DNA of 64,000 bases. It comes from RPQJ01 sp044226195. Lineage in GTDB: Bacteria; Pseudomonadota; Gammaproteobacteria; Steroidobacterales; Steroidobacteraceae. Of this stretch, positions 50,091 through 58,107 are shown piece by piece (the stretch's first letter is position 1; each line of letters begins with the position of its first letter). The stretch covers positions 1 to 64,000 of the forward strand of contig JBGAHO010000002.1 of assembly GCA_044226195.1 (NCBI GenBank), read 5' to 3'. The notes beneath the pieces were generated by a model. The model had not been told where the DNA came from and did no database searches. It saw only the letters and a program-made list of their open reading frames with translations. Position numbers and translations under genes: made by a program.

Positions 50091-50882
50091 GTGCCCCGCA
50101 AGACCCTGAGCGTCGATTCGTCCCTGCGCCTCGGCGGCATCGGCAACCCGCGCTGGATGGCGCTGCTCGACGCGCTCGGCACGTCGCGCTCGATTACCGG
50201 TGCCGCCCGGACTGCCGGCCTCAGCTACAAGGCGGCGTGGGACGCGATCGAGGCCATGAACAATCTCGCGGGCGGTGCGGTGGTCGTCACTTCGGTCGGC
50301 GGCAGGGGCGGGGGCGGTGCCCGCCTGACCCCGCACGGCCGCGACCTGCTCGCGACGTGGCGCATCGCCGAGGCCGAAAACCGCAAGTTCGTCGCAGCCG
50401 TGAACGCGCGGCTCGGCCACGCGCCGGCGGGTATCCGTGCACTGGGCAAGATGGCGGTGCGCACCAGCGCCCGCAACCAGTGGTCAGGGACGGTCGCGCG
50501 CGTGCTGCCCGGCACGGTCAATGACGAGGTCGAGGTCCGGCTCGCCTCCGGCGACGCGCTCGTCGCCGTGATCACGCACGAGAGCCGGGAGAACCTGGGC
50601 CTCGAGCCGGGGCGCGAGGTCGTCGCGTTGGTCAAGGCGTCGTCGATCCTGGTCGGCCAGGGTGCGGCGCGCCTGCGCCTGTCCGCGCGCAACCAGCTCA
50701 GGGGCCGCGTGACCCGCGTCGTGCGCGGCGCGGTGAACAGCGAGGTCGTGATCGCCCTGCGCCGGGGCGCGACCGTGGCCGCCATCATCACCAACGAGTC
50801 GGCCGACGCGCTGCGCCTGAAACGCGGCCAGGCTGCCTGGGCGATCTTCAAGGCGTCGTCCGTGATCCTCGCCGCCGACTGA
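50091..50882 (+). CDS. modE: molybdate-responsive regulator ModE
   Basis: 263 residues from a GTG at 50091, matching the length of E. coli ModE. The N-terminal winged helix is 'LDALGTSRSITGAARTAG' with 'LSYKAAWDAIEAMNN' and 'GARLTPHGRDLL'. Two Mop/TOBE molybdate-binding domains follow: 'TSARNQWSGTVARVLPGTVN' and 'SARNQLRGRVTRVVRGAVNS'. Bound molybdate makes ModE repress the mod operon. It is convergent with modC: no bases separate the two stop codons. The matching ModE box lies before modA at 54686. An in-frame TTG at 50070 is an alternative start. Confidence 0.95.
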   Translation: MPRKTLSVDSSLRLGGIGNPRWMALLDALGTSRSITGAARTAGLSYKAAWDAIEAMNNLAGGAVVVTSVGGRGGGGARLTPHGRDLLATWRIAEAENRKFVAAVNARLGHAPAGIRALGKMAVRTSARNQWSGTVARVLPGTVNDEVEVRLASGDALVAVITHESRENLGLEPGREVVALVKASSILVGQGAARLRLSARNQLRGRVTRVVRGAVNSEVVIALRRGATVAAIITNESADALRLKRGQAAWAIFKASSVILAAD

Positions 50883-50891
50883 TCAGTCGGC
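50874..50891. repeat. 18-bp palindrome holding both stop codons of modE and modC
   Basis: GCCGACTGA and its exact reverse complement TCAGTCGGC are directly adjacent, so both genes end with the same codons for Ala-Asp-stop. It may act as a compact bidirectional transcription stop. Confidence 0.6.
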
Positions 50892-51521
50892 CAGGCGACC
50901 TGCTTCGAGCGTCAGCACGCGGTCACAGAGATATTCGATCTCGCTGCGCACGTGCGAAACGTAGAGTAGCGGAATGCCCGTCTCGGACTTCACGCGCTCG
51001 AGGAACGGCAGGATCTGCGCCTTCAGCCGCTCGTCGAGCGACGCCAGCGGCTCGTCGAGCAGCAGCATGCGCGGCGAGCACAGCAGCGCGCGACCGAGCG
51101 CGACGCGCTGGCGCTCCCCGCCCGACAGCTGCGCGGGCCGACGATCGACCAGCGCGCCGAGTTCGAGCAGGTCGAGCACCGCCCCGAGTTCGAAGCGTCG
51201 CTGGCCGGCGTCGCGACGGCGGTATCCATAGAGCAGGTTCTCGCTCGCGCTCAGGTGCGGGAACAGCTGGCCGTCCTGGAACACCAGCGCGACGTAGCGC
51301 TGCCAGGCCGGCACGAACAGTCCGGCCGCAGTGTCCACGAGCAGCTCGCCGTCGAGCCGCAGCGTTCCGCGCTGCGGCTTCAACAGCCCGGCGATGACCG
51401 CCAGCAGCGTGCTCTTGCCGCACCCGGATGGCCCGAAGACGCCCGTCGCGCCCGACCCCAGCTCGGCCGCGGCCCGCAACTCGAAGTCGCCACGTCGCAG
51501 CTCGAAGTCGAAACTAAGCAC
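50883..51521 (-). CDS. modC: molybdate ABC transporter ATP-binding protein ModC, short form without Mop domain
   Basis: 212 residues from a GTG at 51521 that overlaps modB by 8 bp. Walker A 'GVFGPSGCGKSTLLAVIAG', Q loop 'ALVFQDGQLFPHLS', signature 'LSGGERQRVALGRALL', Walker B 'MLLLDEPLASLDERLK' and the H loop 'LLYVSHVRSE'. Typical ModC proteins are about 350 residues and carry a C-terminal TOBE/Mop domain for trans-inhibition by molybdate; this one ends after the nucleotide domain (EAGRLAD-stop). Regulation of transport by bound molybdate is therefore probably absent. It ends abutting modE. Confidence 0.92.
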   Translation of the reverse strand: MLSFDFELRRGDFELRAAAELGSGATGVFGPSGCGKSTLLAVIAGLLKPQRGTLRLDGELLVDTAAGLFVPAWQRYVALVFQDGQLFPHLSASENLLYGYRRRDAGQRRFELGAVLDLLELGALVDRRPAQLSGGERQRVALGRALLCSPRMLLLDEPLASLDERLKAQILPFLERVKSETGIPLLYVSHVRSEIEYLCDRVLTLEAGRLAD

Positions 51522-52221
51522 GCGTCCCCCGGTGATCGAGGTAACCGAGACGGCGCTCGGCGCGGCGCGTGATGACGTGGCTGGCCGCCAGAGCGACGAC
51601 GGCGAGGCCAATTGACAGCGCCGCGAGCCGCAACGCCGCCTCCTCTCCACCCGGCACGTTCATGAAACTGTAGATCGCGAGCGGCAGCGTGCGCGTCTCA
51701 CCCGGAATGTTGCCGACGAACGCCATGGTCGCGCCGAACTCGCCGAGGCTGCGCGAGAAGCACAGCACGGCTCCGGCCAGCACCCCGGGCACGGCGAGCG
51801 GCAGCGCGACGGTGAGGAAGGCATCGAGCGGTCGCGCCCCGAGTGTCGCGGCCGCCTGCTCGAGGCGGGCATCGACGAGGCGGAAGGCCACGCGCACGGG
51901 CTGCACGAGCAGCGGGAACGCCATGACGCCCGAGGCGATCACCGCGCCTTTCCAACTGAAGGCCAGCACCAGCCCAAACGATTCGTACAGCCAGTGGCCG
52001 ATCGGACCGCGCGTGCCGAGCAGCCAGAGCAGCGCGTAGCCCGGCACCACCGGCGGCAGCACCATCGGCAATTGCACCAGCACCTCGAGCAGCAGCTTGC
52101 CGCGGAACTCGCGTCGGGCCAGCAACCAGCCGACCGCGACGCCGAGCGGCAGGCACAGGAGCGTGGCCCAGAACGCGACCCGGGCCGACAACCACAGCGC
52201 TTGCCACTCCTGCCCGCTCAC
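51514..52221 (-). CDS. modB: molybdate ABC transporter permease ModB
   Basis: 235 residues from a GTG at 52221. Five to six transmembrane helices and the ABC permease EAA-like loop 'LEQAAATLGARPLDAFLTV' followed by 'ALPLAVPGVLAGAVLCFSRS' and 'LGEFGATMAFVGNIPGETRT', the usual ModB signature. The start lies 4 bp after the porin stop, so it is translated from the same message. It overlaps modC. With ModA and ModC it imports molybdate through the inner membrane. Confidence 0.95.
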   Translation of the reverse strand: MSGQEWQALWLSARVAFWATLLCLPLGVAVGWLLARREFRGKLLLEVLVQLPMVLPPVVPGYALLWLLGTRGPIGHWLYESFGLVLAFSWKGAVIASGVMAFPLLVQPVRVAFRLVDARLEQAAATLGARPLDAFLTVALPLAVPGVLAGAVLCFSRSLGEFGATMAFVGNIPGETRTLPLAIYSFMNVPGGEEAALRLAALSIGLAVVALAASHVITRRAERRLGYLDHRGTRA

Positions 52222-52225
52222 GGCC

Positions 52226-53887
52226 CTAGAAGCTGAACTGCGACCGCAAGGCGTACACGTCGAAGTCCTGGCCGATCTGCACGCCGAGCGGCGGTGTCGC
52301 CGGCGAGGCACCGAACGGCGTCAGGTTGCCCGGGCCCGCGGGATTCAGGCGATCGACGTCGACGTGCAGGTAGTTGAGCATCAGCTTGACGTTATTGTTG
52401 AGGTACCAGTTGATGCCCGCCGTGAGGATCGACTGTTCGCCGCCGCGCACCGCATCCGGCGTGGCCGCCGCGCCGAGTACGCCTTCACGGAAGTTCAGGT
52501 CGGTCACGCTGTAGCGCAAGGCCAGCTCCCACGCGCCCCAGCCTCCGCGCCCGTCGAAGGGAACGCGCGGACGCGGCGCCTGGAATGCGCCGTTCGCGGT
52601 GACGTAGCGCCGGCTCTCGCCCGTCGGGATCCAGCTCGCCTCGACGTAGTAGCCGCCGAAGGTCGCATCGTCGAGCGCCGGATTGCGCCGGTCGATGCCG
52701 TACCAGTAGTTCTCGCCTTCCAGCAGGAAGTTCTTCCAGTTCGCGGCGAACTCGATGCCGGCCGCATAGCCGCCGTCGGCCTCGACGTTGCCGGTGTCGA
52801 TCAGGCGCGTGCCGTCGACGCGGATCTCGGGCCGGTCGCGGAAGCGCAGGCCGTAGCGCGAGGCGCCGGTCAGCGACACTTGCGCGGGCTCGATCACGTA
52901 GGTGCCGTTGAGCCCGAGGTGCACGTTGTAGTCGGACGAGGTCAGCACCAGCCCGCCAAAGCGGCCGACCAGGGCGCGCTGCGAATCGAACACCTCGGCA
53001 TCCCCGACGGCCCGGCCGGTATAGGTCAATGCTCCCATCCAGCGAGCACCCCCCGCCTTGACCATGACGCCGAGTCGTCCGTCCGCGCCCGCCATCGCGC
53101 GCGACAACTCGGCCGGAGTGGCGCGCTCGATGAACATCAGGTCCTCGGTGGCGACGCCGTCGGCCATGTTGGCGGGCGGTGAGAACGCGCCGACCTGGAA
53201 CGTGAAGGGCGCCCAGCCGGTGTAGGCGATGTAAGCGTCGTTGATGCGGCCACCGCCCTCGACTCCGGCGCCGCCGAACTCGGCGAGGAAGCGGTAGTTG
53301 AAGTCGCGCGCGATCGTGCCTTCGAGGCCCACACGTGCCCGGCGGAAATAGGCGCCGTCACTCAGGTCGCGGGCCGCATCGGTCTCGCGCAGCCCGACCG
53401 CGCCCACCGAGCCACGGCGATAGTCGGTCGCAAGCGGACCGGGAGGCGCCTGGTCGTAATGGGCGTAGTCCATCTGGACGTTGGCCCGCAGACTCAAGCT
53501 GGAACGACCGTCGGCCGTCGCAACCGTGATGCGCCCGTTGTTCATCTTCACCGACGGCGCTTCCTGCGCCGCGATCTTCGCCTGCGCGGCCTGCTTCTCG
53601 AGCGCCTCGATGCGCTGGGCATCACTCGGCGCTGCCGGCGCGGGCGGCGTGGCCGCCACCACCGGCGCTTCCGCCGCGGTCCGGCCCTTGAGCGCGTCGA
53701 TTTCCGCGCGCTGGGCCTCGAGCTGACGCTGCTGCGCCTCGAGCTGCGCCTGCTGCTGCTCGACCATCTTGCGCAGGGCTTCGACCTGCGCGGCGACGTC
53801 CTGCGTCGTGGCCGCCTGCACCGGCAGGGCGCCCATCGCCGCACAGGCAGCCGCCACGACGATCCAACCCGGGGAATTACGCTTCAT
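52226..53887 (-). CDS. OprO/OprP-type phosphate-selective porin family protein inside the mod operon
   Basis: 553 residues with a signal peptide ending VQA-A. The mature N terminus is a coiled coil ('VEALRKMVEQQQAQLEAQQR' and onwards to about residue 70), then a beta-barrel: 'RISVATADGRSSLSLRANVQ'-like start strand (VATADGRSSLSL), 'GAYFRRARVGLEGTIARDF', 'IAYTGWAPFTFQVGAFSPPA', 'WEIALRYS'-type later strands and a C-terminal 'VYALRSQFSF' ending in Phe. This is the porin O/P family, usually anion (phosphate, pyrophosphate) selective. It lies between modA and modB, 12 bp and 4 bp from them, in one operon under the ModE box. An outer-membrane pore for molybdate or other oxyanions is inferred. Confidence 0.87.
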   Translation of the reverse strand: MKRNSPGWIVVAAACAAMGALPVQAATTQDVAAQVEALRKMVEQQQAQLEAQQRQLEAQRAEIDALKGRTAAEAPVVAATPPAPAAPSDAQRIEALEKQAAQAKIAAQEAPSVKMNNGRITVATADGRSSLSLRANVQMDYAHYDQAPPGPLATDYRRGSVGAVGLRETDAARDLSDGAYFRRARVGLEGTIARDFNYRFLAEFGGAGVEGGGRINDAYIAYTGWAPFTFQVGAFSPPANMADGVATEDLMFIERATPAELSRAMAGADGRLGVMVKAGGARWMGALTYTGRAVGDAEVFDSQRALVGRFGGLVLTSSDYNVHLGLNGTYVIEPAQVSLTGASRYGLRFRDRPEIRVDGTRLIDTGNVEADGGYAAGIEFAANWKNFLLEGENYWYGIDRRNPALDDATFGGYYVEASWIPTGESRRYVTANGAFQAPRPRVPFDGRGGWGAWELALRYSVTDLNFREGVLGAAATPDAVRGGEQSILTAGINWYLNNNVKLMLNYLHVDVDRLNPAGPGNLTPFGASPATPPLGVQIGQDFDVYALRSQFSF

Positions 53888-53899
53888 GCTCGCACTCCA

Positions 53900-54673
53900 T
53901 CACCGCAGCACGGTGAATCCGAAACTCTCGAAAGTCGCCCGACCCGCCTCGCTGCGCAGGTAGTCCGCGAAGCGACCGGCATCGGGCCCACGGCCCTTCG
54001 TCGCGGCGACAGGATAGGTGATGGGCAGGTGGGTGCCATTCGGAAATGTGTCGATGACCCGGACTCTCGGATCCATTCTGGCATCGGTTTCGTAGACGAT
54101 GCCGAGCGGCACCTCGCCCCGCGCGACGAACATCAGCGCGTGACGGACGTCCTCGGCCCGCACGAGGCGATCGGCAACGTCGTTCCACACGCCGAGCGTG
54201 GTGAGCGCCTGTCGCGCATACCGACCGACCGGCACGCTGTCCGGATCGCCGGTTGCCAGGCGGCCCTTGCCCAGGGCCGCGGCGATTGCAAAGCCCGGCG
54301 CGATCTTCAGCTGCAGCGGACTGTCGACGGGCGCGATCAGCACCAGCCGGTTGCTGACGATGTTGCGACGCGTCGCCTTGTCGATCAGCCCGCGCTGGTC
54401 GAGGTAATCCATCCACTCCTGGTCCGCCGAGACGAACACGTCGGCCGTCGCACCGGCCTCGATCTGCCGCGCCAGCACCGAGCTGGCCGCGAACGAGAGA
54501 CGCACCGGCACGCCGGTCGCGCGCGTGAAGTCGTCGCCGATCTTCTGCAGCACGTTGGTCAGGGAGGCGGCGGCGAAGACCGTGACCGGCCGGCCCGCCG
54601 GCGGGTCCGCGGCGAGCGCCGCGCCACAGGCGAGCAGCGCCACCAGGCCCAGGAAACGGCGTCGGAGCAGCAT
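53900..54673 (-). CDS. modA: molybdate-binding periplasmic protein ModA
   Basis: 257 residues with a signal peptide cut near ALA-A. The mature protein begins with the ModA pattern 'VTVFAAASLTNVLQKIGDDF', then 'RLSFAASSVLARQIEAGATA', 'DVFVSADQEWMDYLDQRGLI' and 'GIVYETDARMDPRVRVID'. The Ser of AAASL, the Ser of AASS, and the Tyr in GIVYETD match oxyanion ligands of ModA. It heads the operon modA-porin-modB-modC. A strong ModE box lies 12 bp before the ATG. Confidence 0.96.
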   Translation of the reverse strand: MLLRRRFLGLVALLACGAALAADPPAGRPVTVFAAASLTNVLQKIGDDFTRATGVPVRLSFAASSVLARQIEAGATADVFVSADQEWMDYLDQRGLIDKATRRNIVSNRLVLIAPVDSPLQLKIAPGFAIAAALGKGRLATGDPDSVPVGRYARQALTTLGVWNDVADRLVRAEDVRHALMFVARGEVPLGIVYETDARMDPRVRVIDTFPNGTHLPITYPVAATKGRGPDAGRFADYLRSEAGRATFESFGFTVLR

Positions 54674-54685
54674 GGGAACCTCGCT

Positions 54686-54709
54686 CGCTATATAGCTGGC
54701 TACATAGCG
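54686..54709. promoter_or_regulatory. ModE operator upstream of modA
   Basis: Two near-symmetrical halves, CGCTATATA and TACATAGCG, separated by 6 bp over 24 bp. This closely resembles the E. coli modA ModE box (TATAT-N7-TACAT core within a CG-flanked dyad). It covers the likely -10 region of the operon, as expected for repression. A modE gene lies at the other end of the operon. Confidence 0.9.
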
Positions 54710-54760
54710 TGACGCATCGGGCCGCGCACGGCAAATCGATGCGGTGCCGGCCCGGGGCGG

Positions 54761-57061
54761 TCAGGCGGACTTCGCGATCCCCGCCTCTTCCGCGGACGCC
54801 GCCCGGATCGAGACGGGCACGTACTTGTGGTAGGGCGTGCGCGTGAACGGGTCGCAGTGCGCCGCCGAGGTGAGACGGTTGACGCCCGGGCCGACGGGGC
54901 CGCGGCCGCCGAAGAAGCCGCCGTAGCCGTGCGGCAGGGTCACGACGCCCGGCCGCACGCTGTCGTCGACGGTGGCGGTCACGAGCAGCTCGCTTGTGCT
55001 CGATTGCAGCAGCGCGAGCCCGTGATCCACGATGCCGAGGCGCTGCGCGTCGGCGGGATGGATGCGCATCGCGCCGCTCTTGTCGACCTTGCGCCAGTGG
55101 GGATCGCGGAAGATCTGGTTGGCGTTGTAGCTGCGACGCTCGCCCGCCATCAGGATGAAGGGCCGGTCTGCCGGGCCGTCCGGCTCGCGGGAGAGGGCGT
55201 CCAGTTCTCCCAGCATCTCCGGGATCACGAGATGGATGCGCCCGTCCGGCGTGCGCAGCAGCGACCAGACCTCGTCGAACTCGTGCCGACTGATGACCAC
55301 GCCCGATGGACTGTCGAGGATGGCCTCGAACAATCGGCCGCCCAGCGTCCGCGGACCCCCGGCGTGTCCCGCGCGACGGACGGCCGCGCCGTGCCGCGCG
55401 GCGTATTGCACGGCGAGCGGCAGCAGGCACGCCGAGGCGGCCATGCCCTCGGGCAATGCCGGCCCGAGGCTGCGGTACATGATCGAGGCGGCATAGGGCG
55501 CCCACGCCTTGCGGCGCGACAGCGTCATGCCCAGCGCCGTGAGGTATGGCACGAAGTGCGTCGAGCGCGGCTGCAGGCGCGCGACGCGCTCGAGCAGCGT
55601 GAAGCGGCGAGGAATCAGCCCCATCTGCTCGAGCAGGCGCGTGTAGATCTCGGGCTCCGGCAGGGACTCGTCGAGTGGCGCGAAGAGCGGTTCGCGCAGA
55701 TGGAAGTAGTTCTCCGGGAATTCCATGTTGAACCCGGTCGCCTCGCACTTCTCGAACTGCGAGGCCGCCGGCAGCACGTAGTGCGCGAGTTGCGCCGTCT
55801 CGGTCATCGCGACGTCGACGACCACCAGCAGCTCCAGTGCGCCGAAGGCACGCTCGTAGGCGCCCGTGTCCGGCCAGGTCAGCAGCGGGTTGCAGCTGTC
55901 GACGATGGCGGCCCGGATCCGCTTCCCGCCCGCGAGCAGGATCTCGTCGGGCAGGATGTTGGGCGGGAAGATGCCCGCGATCGGATGCATGCCGTGGTGG
56001 ACGGTGCGCGGCAGCGGCTTGCCGACAATCGTCACCCGCTCGTCGGTGTGCCCGAGGATGGGCATGAGGAACGAGTGCAGGTTGTTGGTGCCACGGCGTC
56101 CGAACTTGCCCGCGACGAGCCACAGCAGCTTTTCGAGGTAGGCATTGAGCGTCGTGTGCAGCGTGTGCTGCGTGCCGAGGTCGACGCGCACGCATGCGCG
56201 TTCGGCCCGCGCGAAGTCACGGGCCACTCGCTCGACGTCCGCCAGCGGCACGTCGGCGCGACGCACGTAGTCCTCGATCGGCACCGAACGCAGCGCCTGT
56301 TCGATTTCGTCGAAGCCGGTGCAATGGGCCGCAAGGAACACCCGGTCGTGCAGGCCATCGCGGACGATGATCGCAAGCATCGCCGCGAGCAGGAACGCGT
56401 CCGTGCCAGGGCGCAACTGCAGGTGCACGTCCGCCTGCTCGGCCGTTTCGGTGCGGCGCGGATCGACCACCACCATCGTGCGGTCCGGACTCTTGCGCAG
56501 CTCGCGGAGCGTGTCGCGCGCGCTCGGGATGCCGTGCGACTGGAACGGATTGCAGCCGATGAACAGCACGAAGTCGGCGTGCTCGACGTCCTCGGTCGTG
56601 TGGCAGGTCTGGTGGCCGAAGAGCCGGCCGTTGACCCAGAAGTCGCCGGTCTTCTCCTGGCCCAGCGAGTTGTAGGCGAACCGGCTGCGCATGGCAGGCA
56701 GCATCTGGCGGGCGTACGCGCTGCCGAGGTGATTGCCCTGCCCGGCCCCGCCGACGAGCGCAAACGCGTGGCCGCCGTGCCGGTCGCGGATCGCCACGAG
56801 CCGCTCGGCGATCTCGCGCAGCGCCTGGTCCCACGAGACGCGCTCGAAGCGGCCGTCGGCACGACGCTTCAGCGGATGGCGCAGGCGGTCGTCGTGGTTC
56901 TGGTAGTGCTCGAGGCGCGCCGCCTTCTGGCAGAGATAGCCCTTCGAGTTGGGATGGGCCTCGTCCCCGCGGATTCGCGTGAAGCGCGTGCCGTCGATCT
57001 CCACGGTCAACCCGCAGTTGCGGGAACACAGGATGCAGGCGGTACGTTGGGTGCGGCTCAT
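54761..57061 (-). CDS. formate-dehydrogenase-like molybdopterin oxidoreductase
   Basis: 766 residues from the ATG at 57061. The N-terminal [4Fe-4S] motif is C-x2-C-x3-C ('ACILCSRNCGLTVEIDG') with the fourth Cys in 'GYLCQKAARL'. Then the molybdopterin domains: 'VSWDQALREIAERLVAIRDR', 'ADFVLFIGCNPFQSHGIPSA', 'DGLHDRVFLAAHCTGF', 'ASQFEKCEATGFNMEF', and the C-terminal dinucleotide-binding domain with 'MRIHPADAQRLGI'. The pair C153-H154 (HQTCHTTED) sits where formate dehydrogenases have (Se)Cys-His at the Mo. No signal peptide and no electron-transfer subunit genes nearby. It lies directly upstream of the mod operon and downstream of an AraC gene. Confidence 0.85.
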   Translation of the reverse strand: MSRTQRTACILCSRNCGLTVEIDGTRFTRIRGDEAHPNSKGYLCQKAARLEHYQNHDDRLRHPLKRRADGRFERVSWDQALREIAERLVAIRDRHGGHAFALVGGAGQGNHLGSAYARQMLPAMRSRFAYNSLGQEKTGDFWVNGRLFGHQTCHTTEDVEHADFVLFIGCNPFQSHGIPSARDTLRELRKSPDRTMVVVDPRRTETAEQADVHLQLRPGTDAFLLAAMLAIIVRDGLHDRVFLAAHCTGFDEIEQALRSVPIEDYVRRADVPLADVERVARDFARAERACVRVDLGTQHTLHTTLNAYLEKLLWLVAGKFGRRGTNNLHSFLMPILGHTDERVTIVGKPLPRTVHHGMHPIAGIFPPNILPDEILLAGGKRIRAAIVDSCNPLLTWPDTGAYERAFGALELLVVVDVAMTETAQLAHYVLPAASQFEKCEATGFNMEFPENYFHLREPLFAPLDESLPEPEIYTRLLEQMGLIPRRFTLLERVARLQPRSTHFVPYLTALGMTLSRRKAWAPYAASIMYRSLGPALPEGMAASACLLPLAVQYAARHGAAVRRAGHAGGPRTLGGRLFEAILDSPSGVVISRHEFDEVWSLLRTPDGRIHLVIPEMLGELDALSREPDGPADRPFILMAGERRSYNANQIFRDPHWRKVDKSGAMRIHPADAQRLGIVDHGLALLQSSTSELLVTATVDDSVRPGVVTLPHGYGGFFGGRGPVGPGVNRLTSAAHCDPFTRTPYHKYVPVSIRAASAEEAGIAKSA

Positions 57062-57107
57062 GCGCGATCTCCCCCGGGGCCGGGTCCAGGCGACCTTCGC
57101 TGGTTCG

Positions 57108-57995
57108 TTACTGTACACGGCGGGCCTTCGGCCGGGAGGTCCGGGCCGCCTTGCGGTACGCCGTGGGCGTGAGCCCGCGTTCCACGCGGAAGGCGGCGCT
57201 GAAGTGACTCTGGCCGCGGAAGCCGACGGATTCGGCGACCTCCAGCATCGAGAGTCCGGTCGTGCGCAGCAGCTCGGCGGCCCGTTCGATGCGCGCCTGC
57301 CGCAGGTAACGATGGGGCGTCACGCCCGTGGCACTGCGGAAGTTCGCGGTGAAACTCGTGACGCCGCTGCCGCAGGCGCGGGCGAGGTCCGCCACCGACA
57401 GGGCCTCGGCGAGGTGCAGGCGCATGTGCCGGATCGCGTCGTGCGCGACGCGCAATTCGCCGCGCGTGGCGGACGGATCGAGCGTGGATCCCGGTTGCGC
57501 CAGCTCGCGTTGCCACTCTGCCAGCAGCGTCTGGCCGAGCGACTTCAGGTACGTCTTCGGCGCACCGCCCGTCTCGAGTTCATGCATCAGGCGACGGGTG
57601 AGCGCAACGATGACCTCGTTCGTGAACGTCACGGGTCCCGTGTAGCGCCCGTGGCGCAGCCACGCCGGCAGCGTACCCGCCACGTCGAAGTACACGAGCG
57701 TGCCCTCGCCCACGCCCTGCAGCGCAACGTCCGCATGCACGGACGCCGGCAGGAACGTGACGAGTCCCGGCAGGGACTGGCGGGGCCGGCGATCGCCGCC
57801 CGCGCGGTAGTCGAGGGGCTTGCCGGCCGTGTGGACCAGGAGCACGGGGGCCGGCAGCGGCGGCACCTGCAGCCGGTCGAACAGCACGCGGTAGCGCTCG
57901 AGCACGAGCGGGAGACGCGCCGGCACACGCCCGCTCGAGACGGGCGTGCCGACGCTGCGACGCAGGACCCGGCGGACGTCGAGGGCGCGAGCCAT
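57108..57995 (-). CDS. AraC-family transcriptional regulator
   Basis: 295 residues (ATG 57995). The N-terminal domain has a cupin-like part ('LLVHTAGKPLDYRAGGDRRP', 'LPGLVTFLPASVHADVALQG'). The C-terminal AraC domain has 'LSVADLARACGSGVTSFTAN' and FRSATGVTPHRYL, 'LSMLEVAESVGFRGQSHFSA' and 'AFRVERGLTPTAYRKAAR'. It is 46 bp upstream of the molybdoenzyme gene on the same strand and likely controls it. The divergent FadL gene is a second candidate; repeats in the gap (58019-58047) fit AraC sites. Confidence 0.9.
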   Translation of the reverse strand: MARALDVRRVLRRSVGTPVSSGRVPARLPLVLERYRVLFDRLQVPPLPAPVLLVHTAGKPLDYRAGGDRRPRQSLPGLVTFLPASVHADVALQGVGEGTLVYFDVAGTLPAWLRHGRYTGPVTFTNEVIVALTRRLMHELETGGAPKTYLKSLGQTLLAEWQRELAQPGSTLDPSATRGELRVAHDAIRHMRLHLAEALSVADLARACGSGVTSFTANFRSATGVTPHRYLRQARIERAAELLRTTGLSMLEVAESVGFRGQSHFSAAFRVERGLTPTAYRKAARTSRPKARRVQ

Positions 57996-58018
57996 GGCGG
58001 GAGTGTAGCGAAAGATTG

Positions 58019-58047
58019 CGACAATCCCGCTGTCGTTTTTCGACAAT
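58019..58047. promoter_or_regulatory. 22-bp-spaced CGACAAT direct repeats between AraC and FadL genes
   Basis: CGACAAT occurs at 58019-58025 and 58041-58047, 22 bp apart, in the divergent gap between the AraC regulator and the FadL gene. A small inverted repeat TGTCG-ttttt-CGACA (58031-58045) overlaps the second copy. The spacing fits a two-site AraC operator. Confidence 0.5.
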
Positions 58048-58107
58048 GGGCCGGGTCCACCGCGTTACCTTGCATCCATCGAACGGACTGGACGCATCGG
58101 TGACGGC

